The position numbers were made by a program, and so were the translations under genes. From the NCBI RefSeq assembly GCF_022179685.1, contig NZ_BPRB01000209.1:1-33256 (forward strand): a stretch of DNA of 33,256 nt, written 5' to 3'. Below are positions 8,729 to 17,274 of this stretch, piece by piece. Origin of the DNA: Methylobacterium trifolii (GTDB lineage: Bacteria; Pseudomonadota; Alphaproteobacteria; Rhizobiales; Beijerinckiaceae). The notes beneath the pieces are model-generated. The model was not told where the DNA came from. It did no database searches and saw only the letters and a list, made by a program, of their open reading frames with translations. Position 1 is the first letter of the stretch, and every line of letters begins with the position of its first letter.

Positions 8729-11700
8729 TCAAGCCGCCGCCTCGGCGCTCTCTTCCTGCATGGACGACAGGGACGCTTCCAGGCGGCAGACCAATCCGGT
8801 CGGTGCGTAGGAAAGCCTGACGTCGCCGCCGACCTCGGCGGCAAAACTGCGCTCGATCAGGCGGGAGCCGAAGCCCCGTCGCGAGGGCTGGGTCAGGATG
8901 GGCGGGCCGTTCTGCTCGGACCATGTCAGTTGGAAGCGCGGGGCGTCGCCCTCGTGCACGACGTGCCAGCGCAGGTCGACGGTGCCGACCTCGTTCGAGA
9001 GGGCCCCGTACTTCGTGGCGTTCGTCGCGAGCTCGTGCAGCGCCAACGCCAGCGCGAGGGCCGGCTTCGCGGCGAGATGCACCCCCGGTCCGCTCGCGCG
9101 GATGCGCGTGCCGGTTCCGCCGCGATGCACGGCGAGAGCGGCCTCCACGACATCGGCGATGGGCGCCTGGGTCCAGTTCGACTGGGTCAGGATGTCGTGC
9201 GCGCGCCCGAGGGAGACCAGGCGCGACGAGAAGGCCTCGCGCGCCGCCTCCGGGTCGACGGCGTTCCGGAAGGTCTGGCTGGCCATCGCCTGGACGAGGG
9301 CGAGGATGTTCTTGACCCGATGCTGGAGCTCGCCCGTGAGCAGCCTCTGGTGTTCCTCGGCCCGCTTGCGCTCCGTGATGTCGAGCATGGCTCCGATCAT
9401 GCGGACGGCGCGCCCGTCCGCGTCGCGGATGAGGTAGCCGCGGTCGAGGATGTCGGCATAGGACCCGTCCGCGCGCCGGAAGCGGTATTCGTCGCTCCAT
9501 GCGGTGCCGGTCCCGTCGATGATCGTGTGGATCGAGGCGTCGATGCGCGGACGGTCGTCGGGATGGATGTGGTCGATCCACCAGCCGCCGGTCGGCTCGA
9601 CGGCGTCGGGGGCGTGGCCATGGGCCTCGTACAGAGCCTCGTTCCACAGGACGTGGTCGGTGGCGAAGTTCCAATCCCAGATCGCGTCGTTGGTCGCTCG
9701 CGCCGCCAGGCGGTAGCGCTCCTCGGCATCGCGCAGCGCCTCCTCGGCGCGCCGGCTCTCGGTGACGTCGCGCGCCGTTCCGATCAGGCGCACGGGCCGC
9801 CCGCCCTCGAACAGGGTCTGGCCCCTGGCCGACACCCAGCGCTCGACCCTGTCCTCCGGGGACACGGTGCGGTAGCAGATATCGTAGGTTCCGCTGCCGT
9901 CCGGATCGACCGCGGCGCGCACCGCAGCGTCGGCCCGGTCGCGGTCGTCCGGGTGCAGGCGTGACAGGTACACGTCGAGGTCGACGTGTGCATCCAGGCC
10001 CAGGCCGAAGAAGGAGCGGGTGCGGGCGTCCCACTGCAAGACGTCGGTGACGAGGTCGTAATCGAACACGCCGGTCCCGGTGGCCTCGACGGCGAGGCGC
10101 AACTGCTCCTGCGCGTTGCGAAGCGCCACCTCGGCTTCCTTGCGGTCGTGGATGTCGCTGTTGCTGCCCAGCCAGCCCACCACCGCGCCGCCGCCGTCGC
10201 GCATCGGCTCTGCCCTGACCAGGAACCAGCGATAGACCCCGTCGGCGCGTCGGAAGCGGGCCTCGGTGTCGTAGACCGCCTGCCGTCTGCGGGCCTCGTC
10301 CCAGACCCGAAGGAGGCCCGGCAGGTCGTCGGGATGGATCGCCGCGCCCCAGCCGAGCGGCAGTGCCTGCTCCGGCGTCTGGCCGGTGTAGGCGTACCAG
10401 CGGTCGTTGAGGTAGCTCATGCCGCCGTCGGGGTTGCCGAACCAGATGATGGCCGGGGCAAGCTCGGTCAGGGCCTGGAAGCGCGCCTCGGCGACCTTGC
10501 GCTCGTGGATGTCGAGCGAGATGCCGATCCAGCTGCGCACGGTTCCGTCCGGCTCCCGCACCGGATGCGCCCGGGACAGGAACCAGCGGTACGCCCCGTC
10601 GGCCCGGCGCAGGAGAAACTCGACCTCGTAGGACTGCCCGGACCGCGCCGCTGCGAGCCATGCCTGCCGCGTCCGATCGCGGTGGTCGGGATGGATGACG
10701 GCCATCCAACCGGCCTCGCCGACCTCGCCCGCGGGCAGGCCCGTGTAGTCGTACCAATAGGCATTGCAGTAGGTGACGTTGCCCTCGGCGTTGCCGAACC
10801 AGACCATCTGCGGGCTGACTTCGACGAGGGAGCGGTAGCGTAGCTCGCTCGCCTCAAGCGCCGCGCCGGTCTCACGCTGGGCGGTCTGGTCGCGCAGGAT
10901 CTTGACGAAGCCGACGACCTCTCCGTGATCGGACCGGAGCGGCATCATCTTGCCGCTGGCCCAGAAGCGGCTGCCGTCCTTGCGGACATGCCAGCGTTCG
11001 TCGGGGGCGCTGCCCTCGCTCAGGGCGAGCGACATCTCGGTCGCCGGCCGGTCGATGGCGCGATCCTCGGGCGTGTAGAACGCCGCGACCGGGCGGCCCA
11101 GCATCTCGGCCTCACGCCACCCCAGGATGCGCTCGGCGCCGACGTTCCACCGGGTGACGCTTCCCTCGGCGTCCGTCGCGACGATGGCGTAGTCGGTGGC
11201 ACTGTCGAGGATGCGCTCGTGCAGCAGCCGCTGCTCGGCCTGCTCCCGCAACGCCTTGCGCAGCTCCATCTGGGCCATGGTCTGGCGGGCCAGGCGCAGC
11301 AGCCCCTTGCGCTGACGTTCGGAGAGTTCGTGCGGCTCGGTGTCGAGCACGCAGACCGTACCGACGGGATGCCCGTCCGAGGTCTTCAGCAAGGCGCCGG
11401 CGTAGAATCGCAGGCCCGGGTCGCCGGTGACGAGGGGGTTGTCCGCGAAGCGCGGGTCGCGCGTCGCGTCCTGCACGTAGAGGAAGTCCTCCTGCAGGAG
11501 GGCCTGACGGCAGAACGAGGACTCGAGCGGCGTCTCGCGCACGCCCAGGCCGACCTCGGCCTTGAAGAACTGGCGTCCGTCGCCGATCAGGTTGACCACG
11601 CCGATGGGCACGTCGCACAGCTCGGCGGCGGCCGCCGCGATCTCGTCGAAGTCGTCTTCCCGCGGGGTATCCAGCAGCCTGTAGCTGTCGAGGGCGCGAA

Positions 11701-11740
11701 GGCGTGCGGTCTCGTCGTCGCGCGTCGCAATGCAATCCAT
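8729..11740 (-). CDS. GAF-multi-PAS sensor histidine kinase, HWE family
   Basis: 1003 residues with no membrane segment, so a cytoplasmic sensor. Order: GAF-like domain (about 15-165, beginning LDSYRLLDTPREDDFDEI), then five PAS/PAC units separated by short linkers, with repeated FRRADGxYRWFL and DITERK-type ends. The HWE kinase core follows: phospho-acceptor His807 in ELQHRVKNIL, ATP-binding Asn907 in HELATNATKYGAL, and the WxE signature in LTWSEQNGPP. HWE kinases often feed the PhyR general-stress pathway or light and redox responses in this group, but the partner is not in the window. The start codon at 11740 lacks a good ribosome site; a GTG 6 nt upstream is possible. It lies 264 bp downstream of the hybrid kinase on the same strand, separated by a palindromic repeat. 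Confidence 0.9.
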   Translation of the reverse strand: MDCIATRDDETARLRALDSYRLLDTPREDDFDEIAAAAAELCDVPIGVVNLIGDGRQFFKAEVGLGVRETPLESSFCRQALLQEDFLYVQDATRDPRFADNPLVTGDPGLRFYAGALLKTSDGHPVGTVCVLDTEPHELSERQRKGLLRLARQTMAQMELRKALREQAEQRLLHERILDSATDYAIVATDAEGSVTRWNVGAERILGWREAEMLGRPVAAFYTPEDRAIDRPATEMSLALSEGSAPDERWHVRKDGSRFWASGKMMPLRSDHGEVVGFVKILRDQTAQRETGAALEASELRYRSLVEVSPQMVWFGNAEGNVTYCNAYWYDYTGLPAGEVGEAGWMAVIHPDHRDRTRQAWLAAARSGQSYEVEFLLRRADGAYRWFLSRAHPVREPDGTVRSWIGISLDIHERKVAEARFQALTELAPAIIWFGNPDGGMSYLNDRWYAYTGQTPEQALPLGWGAAIHPDDLPGLLRVWDEARRRQAVYDTEARFRRADGVYRWFLVRAEPMRDGGGAVVGWLGSNSDIHDRKEAEVALRNAQEQLRLAVEATGTGVFDYDLVTDVLQWDARTRSFFGLGLDAHVDLDVYLSRLHPDDRDRADAAVRAAVDPDGSGTYDICYRTVSPEDRVERWVSARGQTLFEGGRPVRLIGTARDVTESRRAEEALRDAEERYRLAARATNDAIWDWNFATDHVLWNEALYEAHGHAPDAVEPTGGWWIDHIHPDDRPRIDASIHTIIDGTGTAWSDEYRFRRADGSYADILDRGYLIRDADGRAVRMIGAMLDITERKRAEEHQRLLTGELQHRVKNILALVQAMASQTFRNAVDPEAAREAFSSRLVSLGRAHDILTQSNWTQAPIADVVEAALAVHRGGTGTRIRASGPGVHLAAKPALALALALHELATNATKYGALSNEVGTVDLRWHVVHEGDAPRFQLTWSEQNGPPILTQPSRRGFGSRLIERSFAAEVGGDVRLSYAPTGLVCRLEASLSSMQEESAEAAA

Positions 11741-11901
11741 CGTCACGACAAGCGTCAGAGGTCGGGACCGTTCCGTGACATATCTCCGGGAGATGGGAAA
11801 GGAAGGCGACGCCCGCCCGCGGCCCGGGCGCGTATGGCCCGGCGCGGCGACGTTTCGGGCACCCCGGCATCGGAGGCTTCGGGGCCCCGTCGCGGGTCCG
11901 G

Positions 11902-12008
11902 CTAGAGCGCACGCCGACGAAGCGGATACCGGTTCGTCGCGAAAGTGCGCGTCGAAACAAAGACCTGGAGCCGTGGCCCGACCCAACTCGGTCGGGCCAC
12001 GGCTCTAG
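11902..12008. repeat. Palindromic intergenic repeat element, copy 1 (about 107 bp)
   Basis: Bounded by CTAGAGC (11902-11908) and its inverse GCTCTAG (12002-12008). Inside are two stem-loops. The first has GCGCAC (11907-11912) pairing with GTGCGC (11945-11950), and CGACGAA (11915-11921) pairing with TTCGTCG (11933-11939). The second is the 16-bp perfect hairpin at 11968-12005. A related copy of the first 70 nt lies at 16974-17043 in the same orientation with about 60 of 70 positions identical. The right end supplies the TAG stop of the hybrid kinase gene. It has no coding capacity, so it is REP- or MITE-like. Confidence 0.7.
11968..12005 (-). terminator. Hairpin directly after the hybrid kinase stop, possible terminator
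   Basis: GAGCCGTGGCCCGACC (11968-11983), a 6-nt loop and the exact reverse complement at 11990-12005. On the minus strand it is followed by the T-rich stretch TCTTTGTTT a few bases later, which could serve as a U tract. It is part of the repeat element. Confidence 0.45.
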
Positions 12009-14809
12009 GTTCCCAGGATGCGCGTGCGACGCTGCCAGGTGGCGACCTTCCGGAGGAGCCGCGAGAGCTCCTCGACCGAGTACGGCTTGTGGAGGAGCTC
12101 GAAGCCGTAGGTGCCGTTCTGGGCCAGGACGTGGCTGTAGCCGGAGGCCAGCAGAACCGGCAGGTCGTGGTGCCGCCGGCGGATCTCGTGAGCCAGGTCG
12201 ATCCCGTTCATGCCCGGCATCACCACGTCGGTGAACACCACGTCGAAGCGTTCGGCATCCTTGGCCAACTCTGCCAGCGCCGCCTCGGCATTCGCGGTCC
12301 AGACGGTGACGTAGCCGAGTTCGGCCAGGGTCTGGGTCGCGAACGTCCCGACGTCGACGTTGTCCTCGACCACCAGGACGCACGTGCCATGTCCGTCGAC
12401 GAGGGGCTCGGGCTCGGCCTGCGGGAGGTGGGCGGCGGCCTGCACCCTCGGGAGGTACAGGACGAACATCGTCCCCTGGCCGAGCGTGCTCTGCACGCGG
12501 ATCTCGCCTCCGGATTGCTTCGCGAAGCCGAAGACCTGGCTCAGTCCCAGGCCCGTCCCTTGTCCGACGCCCTTGGTCGTGAAGAACGGCTCGAAGATGT
12601 GCTCGATCCGCTCGGGGGCGATGCCGACACCGGTGTCCTCGATGCACACCGCGACGAAATCCCCGAACACGGCCGGGTGGCTGCGGATCGGCGGGATGGT
12701 CGAGACGGGGTGCACCGTGATCGTCAGGGCGCCCTCGCCGTCCATGGCGTCCCGGGCGTTGACGGCCATGTTCACCAGGGCCGTGTCGAACTGGCTCGGG
12801 TCGGCGTTGATGAAGCAGGGCTCGTCCGGGATGTGCGTGACGATCCTGATGCGCGATCCGGTCAGCGTCCCCACCATGTCGCTGATGGTGGCGACGCTCC
12901 GGCCGGCATCGAACGCCTCCGGCTTCAGCGCCTGCCGCCGTGCGAAGGCGAGGAGCTGACCCGTGAGCTTGGCGGCGCGTGCGACCGTGTCCGCGATCGC
13001 TCCGACGTAGCGCCGGCGGCGCTCTTCCGGCAGTCCGGGACGCATGAGCAGGTCGGTGGACGACTTGATGACGGTCAGCAGGTTGTTGAAGTCATGCGCC
13101 ACGCCGCCGGTGAGCTGGCCGACCGCCTCCATCTTCTGGGCCTGCCGCAGGGCCTCCTGGGCGGAGGCGAGCTCGGCCTCCCGCGCCTTGACGATGGTCA
13201 GGTCGCGACCGACGGCGATGAAGTTGGCGCCATCGGCCTCGGGCACGACCATCCACTCGATGGGCCTCCACCCTCCGTCCTTCGCGGCGATGCGGTTCTC
13301 GAAGCGGGCCGGACGCCGCGTCTCCCCCATCCGGGCGAGGCCCGCCAGCGTCGGCTCCATGTCGTCGGGGTGCATGAACGTCCCGTATGGTCGCGACAGG
13401 AGTTCGGCCTCGGACCAGCCGAGCACCCGGGTCCAGGCGGGGCTGACCGCCGACATCATCCCGTCGTAGCCGGCCCGGGCGAGCATGTCCTCGGACAAGG
13501 TCCAGAGCCGGTCGCGTTCGGCCGTCCGCTCCAGGACCTGCTGCTCCAGGGTCGCGTTGAGGACCTGGAGGGCGTCCTCCATGCGCTTGCGCTCGGAGAT
13601 GTCACTGAAGAAGACGGCGACCCGATGCGCGGCCGGGTCGCCGACCCGTAGGGCACGCACGTCGAACCAGCGGCCGAACACGTCGGCCTTGTTCTCGAAA
13701 TGGGCGGGTTCGCCCGTTCGCGCGACGCGCCCGTACGTGTCGAACCAGTGGCGTTCGAGGTCGGGGGCGAACTCGCTGACCCATCGGCCGACCACGTCGG
13801 CGCCGGTCTGCCGTTCGAAGGCGGGATTGGCTTCGAGGATCCGGTAGTCGACGGCCCTGTCCGCATCGAAGGTCATCTCGATGATGCAGAACCCGACGTC
13901 GATGGTCTCGAACAGGGTGCGGTATCGGCTCTCGCTCTCGGCCAGGGCGGCCTGCGACCGGATCTGATCCGAGACCTCGTAGCCACCGACGAAGATGCCC
14001 GTGACGACGCCCGCCTGGTCGCGGACGGGCTGGTACAGGAAGTCGAGGAAGCGGTCGCCGTCCTCGCCCGCGAACCGGATCGGCAGGGCGCGCGCCGCGA
14101 ACGGCTCGCCCGACGAATAGACCTGGTCGAGGAGTTCGTAGAACCCCTGGTCGGCCAGCTCCGGGAACGCCGCGCGGACGTTTCGCCCGATGTAGTCCCG
14201 GCGGCCCGCGAACGCGACGTAGGCGTCGTTGACGTATTCGAAGACGTGGCTCGGTCCGCGCAGCACCGCGACGAAGCCGGGCATCTGCTGCAGCAGGGCC
14301 TGCTGCCGCTGCCGTTCGGAAGCGCCTTGGCGCTCGGCGAGCACCTGGCGGGTCGTCTCGGTACAGGCGCAGAACAGGCCGACGATGGTGCCGTCGTCTC
14401 CCGGCACCGGGGTGTAGGAGAAGGCGAAGTGGGTCTCCTCGGGGTAGCCGTTGCGATGGAGGGTGAGCTGCAGGTCGTCCATGTGCACGGGATCGCCCGC
14501 GAACACGCGATCCATCATGGACCCGACCTCGCCCCGGACCTCGGGCCACGTTTCGAAGAACGGGCGGCCGAGGGCTGCGGGGTGACGCTCGCCGAGCATG
14601 GGCGCGTAGGAGTCGTTGTAGACCAGAGTGCGGTCCGCACCCCAGGCGATGAACATCGGCTGGCGCGAGTTCAGCATGACCCGCACGAGGGTCAGGAGTG
14701 ACTGGGGCCACCGTTCCCGAGGACCGAGGGAGGTGCCGGGCCAATCATAGCCGCGCATGAGCGCGCCCATGATGCCGCCGCCGACGAAGGCCGACGTCTC
14801 CGTCGTCAT
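12005..14809 (-). CDS. PAS-domain hybrid histidine kinase with C-terminal receiver
   Basis: 934 residues, soluble. The N-terminal PAS-like module begins at YDWPGTSLGPRERWPQSLL, a common opening in Rhizobiales hybrid kinases. At least three further PAS/PAC units follow, linked by predicted coiled coil (NATLEQQVLERTAERDRL). The kinase core is a HisKA domain with phospho-acceptor His572 in GVAHDFNNLL, an N-box in NMAVNARDAM, a G1 box in EDTGVGI and a G2 box in GTGLGLS. The receiver domain has Asp861 in VFTDVVMPGMNG and the conserved Lys in LLHKPYS. Its own ribosome site is weak, but its ATG overlaps the TGA of the small ORF upstream (ATGA at 14806-14809), suggesting coupled translation. The stop codon falls inside the palindromic repeat. 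The stimulus and downstream regulator are unknown. Confidence 0.9.
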   Translation of the reverse strand: MTTETSAFVGGGIMGALMRGYDWPGTSLGPRERWPQSLLTLVRVMLNSRQPMFIAWGADRTLVYNDSYAPMLGERHPAALGRPFFETWPEVRGEVGSMMDRVFAGDPVHMDDLQLTLHRNGYPEETHFAFSYTPVPGDDGTIVGLFCACTETTRQVLAERQGASERQRQQALLQQMPGFVAVLRGPSHVFEYVNDAYVAFAGRRDYIGRNVRAAFPELADQGFYELLDQVYSSGEPFAARALPIRFAGEDGDRFLDFLYQPVRDQAGVVTGIFVGGYEVSDQIRSQAALAESESRYRTLFETIDVGFCIIEMTFDADRAVDYRILEANPAFERQTGADVVGRWVSEFAPDLERHWFDTYGRVARTGEPAHFENKADVFGRWFDVRALRVGDPAAHRVAVFFSDISERKRMEDALQVLNATLEQQVLERTAERDRLWTLSEDMLARAGYDGMMSAVSPAWTRVLGWSEAELLSRPYGTFMHPDDMEPTLAGLARMGETRRPARFENRIAAKDGGWRPIEWMVVPEADGANFIAVGRDLTIVKAREAELASAQEALRQAQKMEAVGQLTGGVAHDFNNLLTVIKSSTDLLMRPGLPEERRRRYVGAIADTVARAAKLTGQLLAFARRQALKPEAFDAGRSVATISDMVGTLTGSRIRIVTHIPDEPCFINADPSQFDTALVNMAVNARDAMDGEGALTITVHPVSTIPPIRSHPAVFGDFVAVCIEDTGVGIAPERIEHIFEPFFTTKGVGQGTGLGLSQVFGFAKQSGGEIRVQSTLGQGTMFVLYLPRVQAAAHLPQAEPEPLVDGHGTCVLVVEDNVDVGTFATQTLAELGYVTVWTANAEAALAELAKDAERFDVVFTDVVMPGMNGIDLAHEIRRRHHDLPVLLASGYSHVLAQNGTYGFELLHKPYSVEELSRLLRKVATWQRRTRILGT

Positions 14810-15009
14810 CGATTCAGGCCGGGCACCGGCCGCGCCATGGGTGACGCAGGCCGGACGGCGACCCTGCCCGGGTCCTCCATGCGCGGCATGCGGATGGCCG
14901 TGCGGATCGGGCCGGAGGCCGAGGCGTGCGCACCCCGGGCCGCCGGGCGGTCGATCCGAGGGGCGAGCGTTTCCGTCAGGGCGATGCGGCGAACGTGTTT
15001 GGCGGGCAT
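14806..15009 (-). CDS. Short basic ORF translationally coupled to the hybrid kinase
   Basis: 67 residues starting MPAKHVRRIALTET, rich in Arg, Ala and Pro, with no signal peptide, membrane segment or Cys. Support for translation: AGGAGG at 15015-15020 with a 5-nt spacer before the ATG, and a 4-bp ATGA overlap with the hybrid kinase start, whose own ribosome site is poor. It could be a leader whose translation delivers ribosomes to the kinase, or a genuine small partner protein. The sequence does not resemble NepR or another known small regulator. Evidence against a conserved protein is its low-complexity composition, so this remains a positional call. Confidence 0.45.
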   Translation of the reverse strand: MPAKHVRRIALTETLAPRIDRPAARGAHASASGPIRTAIRMPRMEDPGRVAVRPASPMARPVPGLNR

Positions 15010-15020
15010 GCCCGCCTCCT
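15001..15020 (-). promoter_or_regulatory. Hairpin enclosing the start codon of the short ORF
   Basis: GGCGGGCATGCCCGCC (15001-15016) is a perfect palindrome. In the minus-strand mRNA it can form a 6-bp GC stem with loop CAUG, placing the start codon in and beside the loop. The stem also takes the last two bases of the AGGAGG ribosome site (15015-15020). This could modulate initiation of the short ORF and, through coupling, the kinase. Confidence 0.4.
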
Positions 15021-15421
15021 AACACAGCCGCCGTTCGGTGTGTTTCCTTCCGAGCCACGACGACGCGATCGTGCGTCCGAAGTCTCTCGCTCGCGGTCGG
15101 GGGCCTGCGTCGGGCTTGGGTCGTCGAGCCATCCCGGCAACGACCTGCCGATGCGCGCACAAGCAGACTTCGCTCCGACGGCGATGCCGGCTTCGAAACC
15201 AGGCCGCCCGCAGGCCTGTCCTCACAATACGAGCCCAATAAAACAGACGTTCCATCCGTCACGATATCGGCCATGTGCCAGTCTTCCGACAGATCGAGCG
15301 GCGTTCGCTTGCATGGAGCCGGAGTACGAACCCTCGGCAAGGGGCGCTCCGCCGGTTGGGCATCATGGAACGCGACCTGCCCGCCGACCCGCACGGGGCC
15401 GGACATCCAGCCCGCGAAAGC

Positions 15422-15438
15422 AATTGATGTAATCAATT
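15422..15438. promoter_or_regulatory. AT-rich dyad, candidate LysR-type operator
   Basis: AATTGAT-GTA-ATCAATT is a perfect 7-bp inverted repeat. It contains the LysR-box pattern T-N11-A (T15424, A15436) and is markedly AT-rich against its surroundings. It sits 100 bp upstream of the secreted-protein gene at 15539, and a LysR regulator is encoded 0.5 kb away. The rest of 15021-15538 has no convincing gene. Confidence 0.45.
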
Positions 15439-15538
15439 CATGCTATCGATGGCATCTGTTTGAACAATGGGATGACGCGGCGCATCTCCTCCTCATCGAA
15501 CGACGGGATGACCCGCCGTCACCCCCGAGGATCAAACG

Positions 15539-15967
15539 ATGTCCAACCGCCTGAATGCCTTCGCCGCGGCCTTCGCCCTGACGCTCGTCACGCTCGGTCA
15601 GGCCAGCGCCGCAGAGGTCACCACGACGAACGCCGCACCGCGGATCGTCGACATGCCGTCGGTGATCGGTGCGGCCTACCACGATCCCCGCGTGGCGGTG
15701 AACGCGGCCGAGGTGCGCAACCAGGGCGGTTTCGTGGTCGCCGGCGCAGCGCGCTGGCAGCCCGTTCCCGCGATGGTCGCCGTGAGCGATGCCTTCATCG
15801 CGCCGGGCACCATCACCCAGGCCTACCGGACCCGCGGGGTCGCGGCGAATGCCGGTCAGGTCCTGCGCCAGGGCGGCTTTGCCGTCCCGGGCGCGGTGCG
15901 GTGGCTGCCCACGGCTCCGGCGACGCTCGAAGCTCAGGCGACCAACGTCAGGCTCGGTGCCCTCTGA
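15539..15967 (+). CDS. Small secreted protein with an internal duplication
   Basis: 142 residues starting MSNRLNAFAA, with GAGG 8 nt upstream. Residues 1-24 are a signal peptide (ASA cleavage before AEV). The mature part has two copies of one motif, about 52-78 and 101-128, sharing VAxNAxxV, QGGFxVxGAxRW and P; roughly 15 of 25 positions are identical. Each copy could be one beta-hairpin or one binding repeat. No Cys, no catalytic motif and no family I can name. It faces a convergent LysR gene across a shared hairpin terminator, and an AT-rich LysR-type dyad lies upstream, so regulation by that LysR protein is plausible but unproven. Confidence 0.75.
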   Translation: MSNRLNAFAAAFALTLVTLGQASAAEVTTTNAAPRIVDMPSVIGAAYHDPRVAVNAAEVRNQGGFVVAGAARWQPVPAMVAVSDAFIAPGTITQAYRTRGVAANAGQVLRQGGFAVPGAVRWLPTAPATLEAQATNVRLGAL

Positions 15968-15979
15968 CGCCCGACGCCC

Positions 15980-16002
15980 GCGGCCCCGTCTCACGGGGCC
16001 GC
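15980..16002. terminator. Bidirectional terminator-like hairpin between convergent genes
   Basis: GCGGCCCCGT (15980-15989), loop CTC, ACGGGGCCGC (15993-16002): a perfect 10-bp stem just past the secreted-protein stop and overlapping the LysR stop codon. No T run is present on either side. Confidence 0.5.
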
Positions 16003-16938
16003 ATCGGCGTTCTCGCGCATCGCCTCCCGACCCAGCCGCACGAGGACCCCGCGCAGCCACCGGTGCGCGGGGTCGTTGTCGTAGGAGGCGTGCCAGATCA
16101 TCGAATACGTGAATTCGTCGAGCGGCACCGGCACCGGGCTGGTCGTGAGCCCGAGCTGCGCGGCGAAGCTCGTCGCCAGCTCGTCGATCATGGTCGCGAT
16201 GACCGGCGCGGCCTGCACGTGGAAGGCCACGGTGGTGAAACGGGGGGTCGTCGCGACGAGCCTGCGGCGCCGGCCGATGGCGGCCAGGGCCACGTCGACC
16301 AGGCCGCGATCCGTCCCCGTCATGCTCGTCATGATGTGCGGAAACCGCAGGTAGTCGTCGAGCGACAGGGGTGCGGGGACGCCGAGCAGGTCGGCGTTGA
16401 ACAGGCAGAGGTAGCCGAAGCGGTAGAGGGCCCGAAGCTTGTGATGGGCCTGCCCCTCCGTGATGACGCCGATGCCGAAGTCGATCAGGTCGGCGTCGAG
16501 TTCGCTCAGGACCGTGCCGTAATCCAGCGCGCGCAGGGTCAGGCGCACGCCCGGCGCCTCGCGCCGCAGCAGGGCCAGGAGAGGCGGGACGAGGTAGCTT
16601 TCGACGCTGCCCGGCAGGGCGATCGTGAAGGTGTGCTCCATGGTGGCCGGATCGAACGTGTCCTCGCGCAGGACGATGCCCTGGAACTGGCGCAGGACCG
16701 CCCGGACGGGTTCGACGAGCGCCATGGCACGCGGGGTCAGGTGCATGCCCTCCGGCGCGCGTGTCAGCAGCTCGTCGCCCAACAGCTTGCGCAGGCGCGC
16801 CAGGCTGCTGCTCATCGCGGATTGCCCGATCCCCACATGCCCGGCCGCCCGCGTCACGCTGCGCTCGGTCAGCAGCGCGTCGAGGGCCACGAGGAGGTTC
16901 AAATCGACACCGGCCAGCTCGTGATGCTTGATCGTCAT
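15991..16938 (-). CDS. LysR-family transcriptional regulator
   Basis: 315 residues. The N-terminal winged helix-turn-helix is at about 10-70: DLNLLVALDALLTERSVTRAA followed by GIGQSAMSSSLARLRKLLGDELL. LTPRA and the linker helix follow. The C-terminal periplasmic-binding-like effector domain runs from about 100 (FTIALPGSVESYLVPPLL) to the end. The sequence resembles the NodD/NahR-like branch with MSxSLARLR, whose members usually activate catabolic or symbiotic genes on binding aromatics, but the ligand cannot be read here. The ATG at 16938 has an AGGG/CCAGG-type ribosome site. A candidate operator lies near 15422, upstream of the convergent secreted-protein gene rather than of this gene. Confidence 0.9.
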   Translation of the reverse strand: MTIKHHELAGVDLNLLVALDALLTERSVTRAAGHVGIGQSAMSSSLARLRKLLGDELLTRAPEGMHLTPRAMALVEPVRAVLRQFQGIVLREDTFDPATMEHTFTIALPGSVESYLVPPLLALLRREAPGVRLTLRALDYGTVLSELDADLIDFGIGVITEGQAHHKLRALYRFGYLCLFNADLLGVPAPLSLDDYLRFPHIMTSMTGTDRGLVDVALAAIGRRRRLVATTPRFTTVAFHVQAAPVIATMIDELATSFAAQLGLTTSPVPVPLDEFTYSMIWHASYDNDPAHRWLRGVLVRLGREAMRENADAAP

Positions 16939-16973
16939 GGCCTGGCCCTACCGTCGGCGTCTCGATGCGCTCG

Positions 16974-17043
16974 GAGCGCGCTCCGACGAAGGGGATACCG
17001 GTTCGTCGCGAAAGCGCGCGTCCAAACCGGGATCTGGGGCCGT
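16974..17043. repeat. Palindromic intergenic repeat, partial copy 2
   Basis: The 70 nt match 11905-11974 in the same orientation at about 60 positions, with no gaps. The outer stem is GCGCGC (16976-16981) pairing with GCGCGC (17014-17019). Compared with copy 1, an A-T pair has become G-C on both sides, so pairing is kept. The second hairpin and the terminal CTAG boxes of copy 1 are missing. It lies in the 336-bp gap between the LysR start and the globin; the rest of that gap holds no gene I can support. Confidence 0.65.
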
Positions 17044-17274
17044 GATCGGCAATGGCGCGCGGTCGGTCGGCGGGCGCTCGATCGCCCCCGGCCGCGACGG
17101 CCTCGCAACCGGTGCGGCCGAGGATGGGGGCGGACGGGACCGGACGAAAGCCAGGGCGAGAGGCCGGGCACGCATGGTGCAGGCCCCATGCCGGCGCGGG
17201 GATGGCGGCTTGACTATCCCTCCGGTGAGTGTGCTGAACAGGCGGGCGGATTTCCGGAGAGATTGCAGTTCCTT

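Noticed and set aside
8561..9964. 467-codon plus-strand frame opposite the HWE kinase
   Set aside because: Antisense to a clear multi-domain kinase with conserved motifs; its translation has no recognisable fold.
14837..15022. 61-codon plus-strand ORF antisense to the short kinase-coupled ORF
   Set aside because: No ribosome site and no overlap logic; the minus-strand ORF is better supported.
15228..15253. EcfG-like promoter (GGAAC-N17-CGTA) on the minus strand, upstream of the short ORF and hybrid kinase
   Set aside because: The -10 element differs from CGTT and the site is over 200 nt from the ORF, so the match could be chance.
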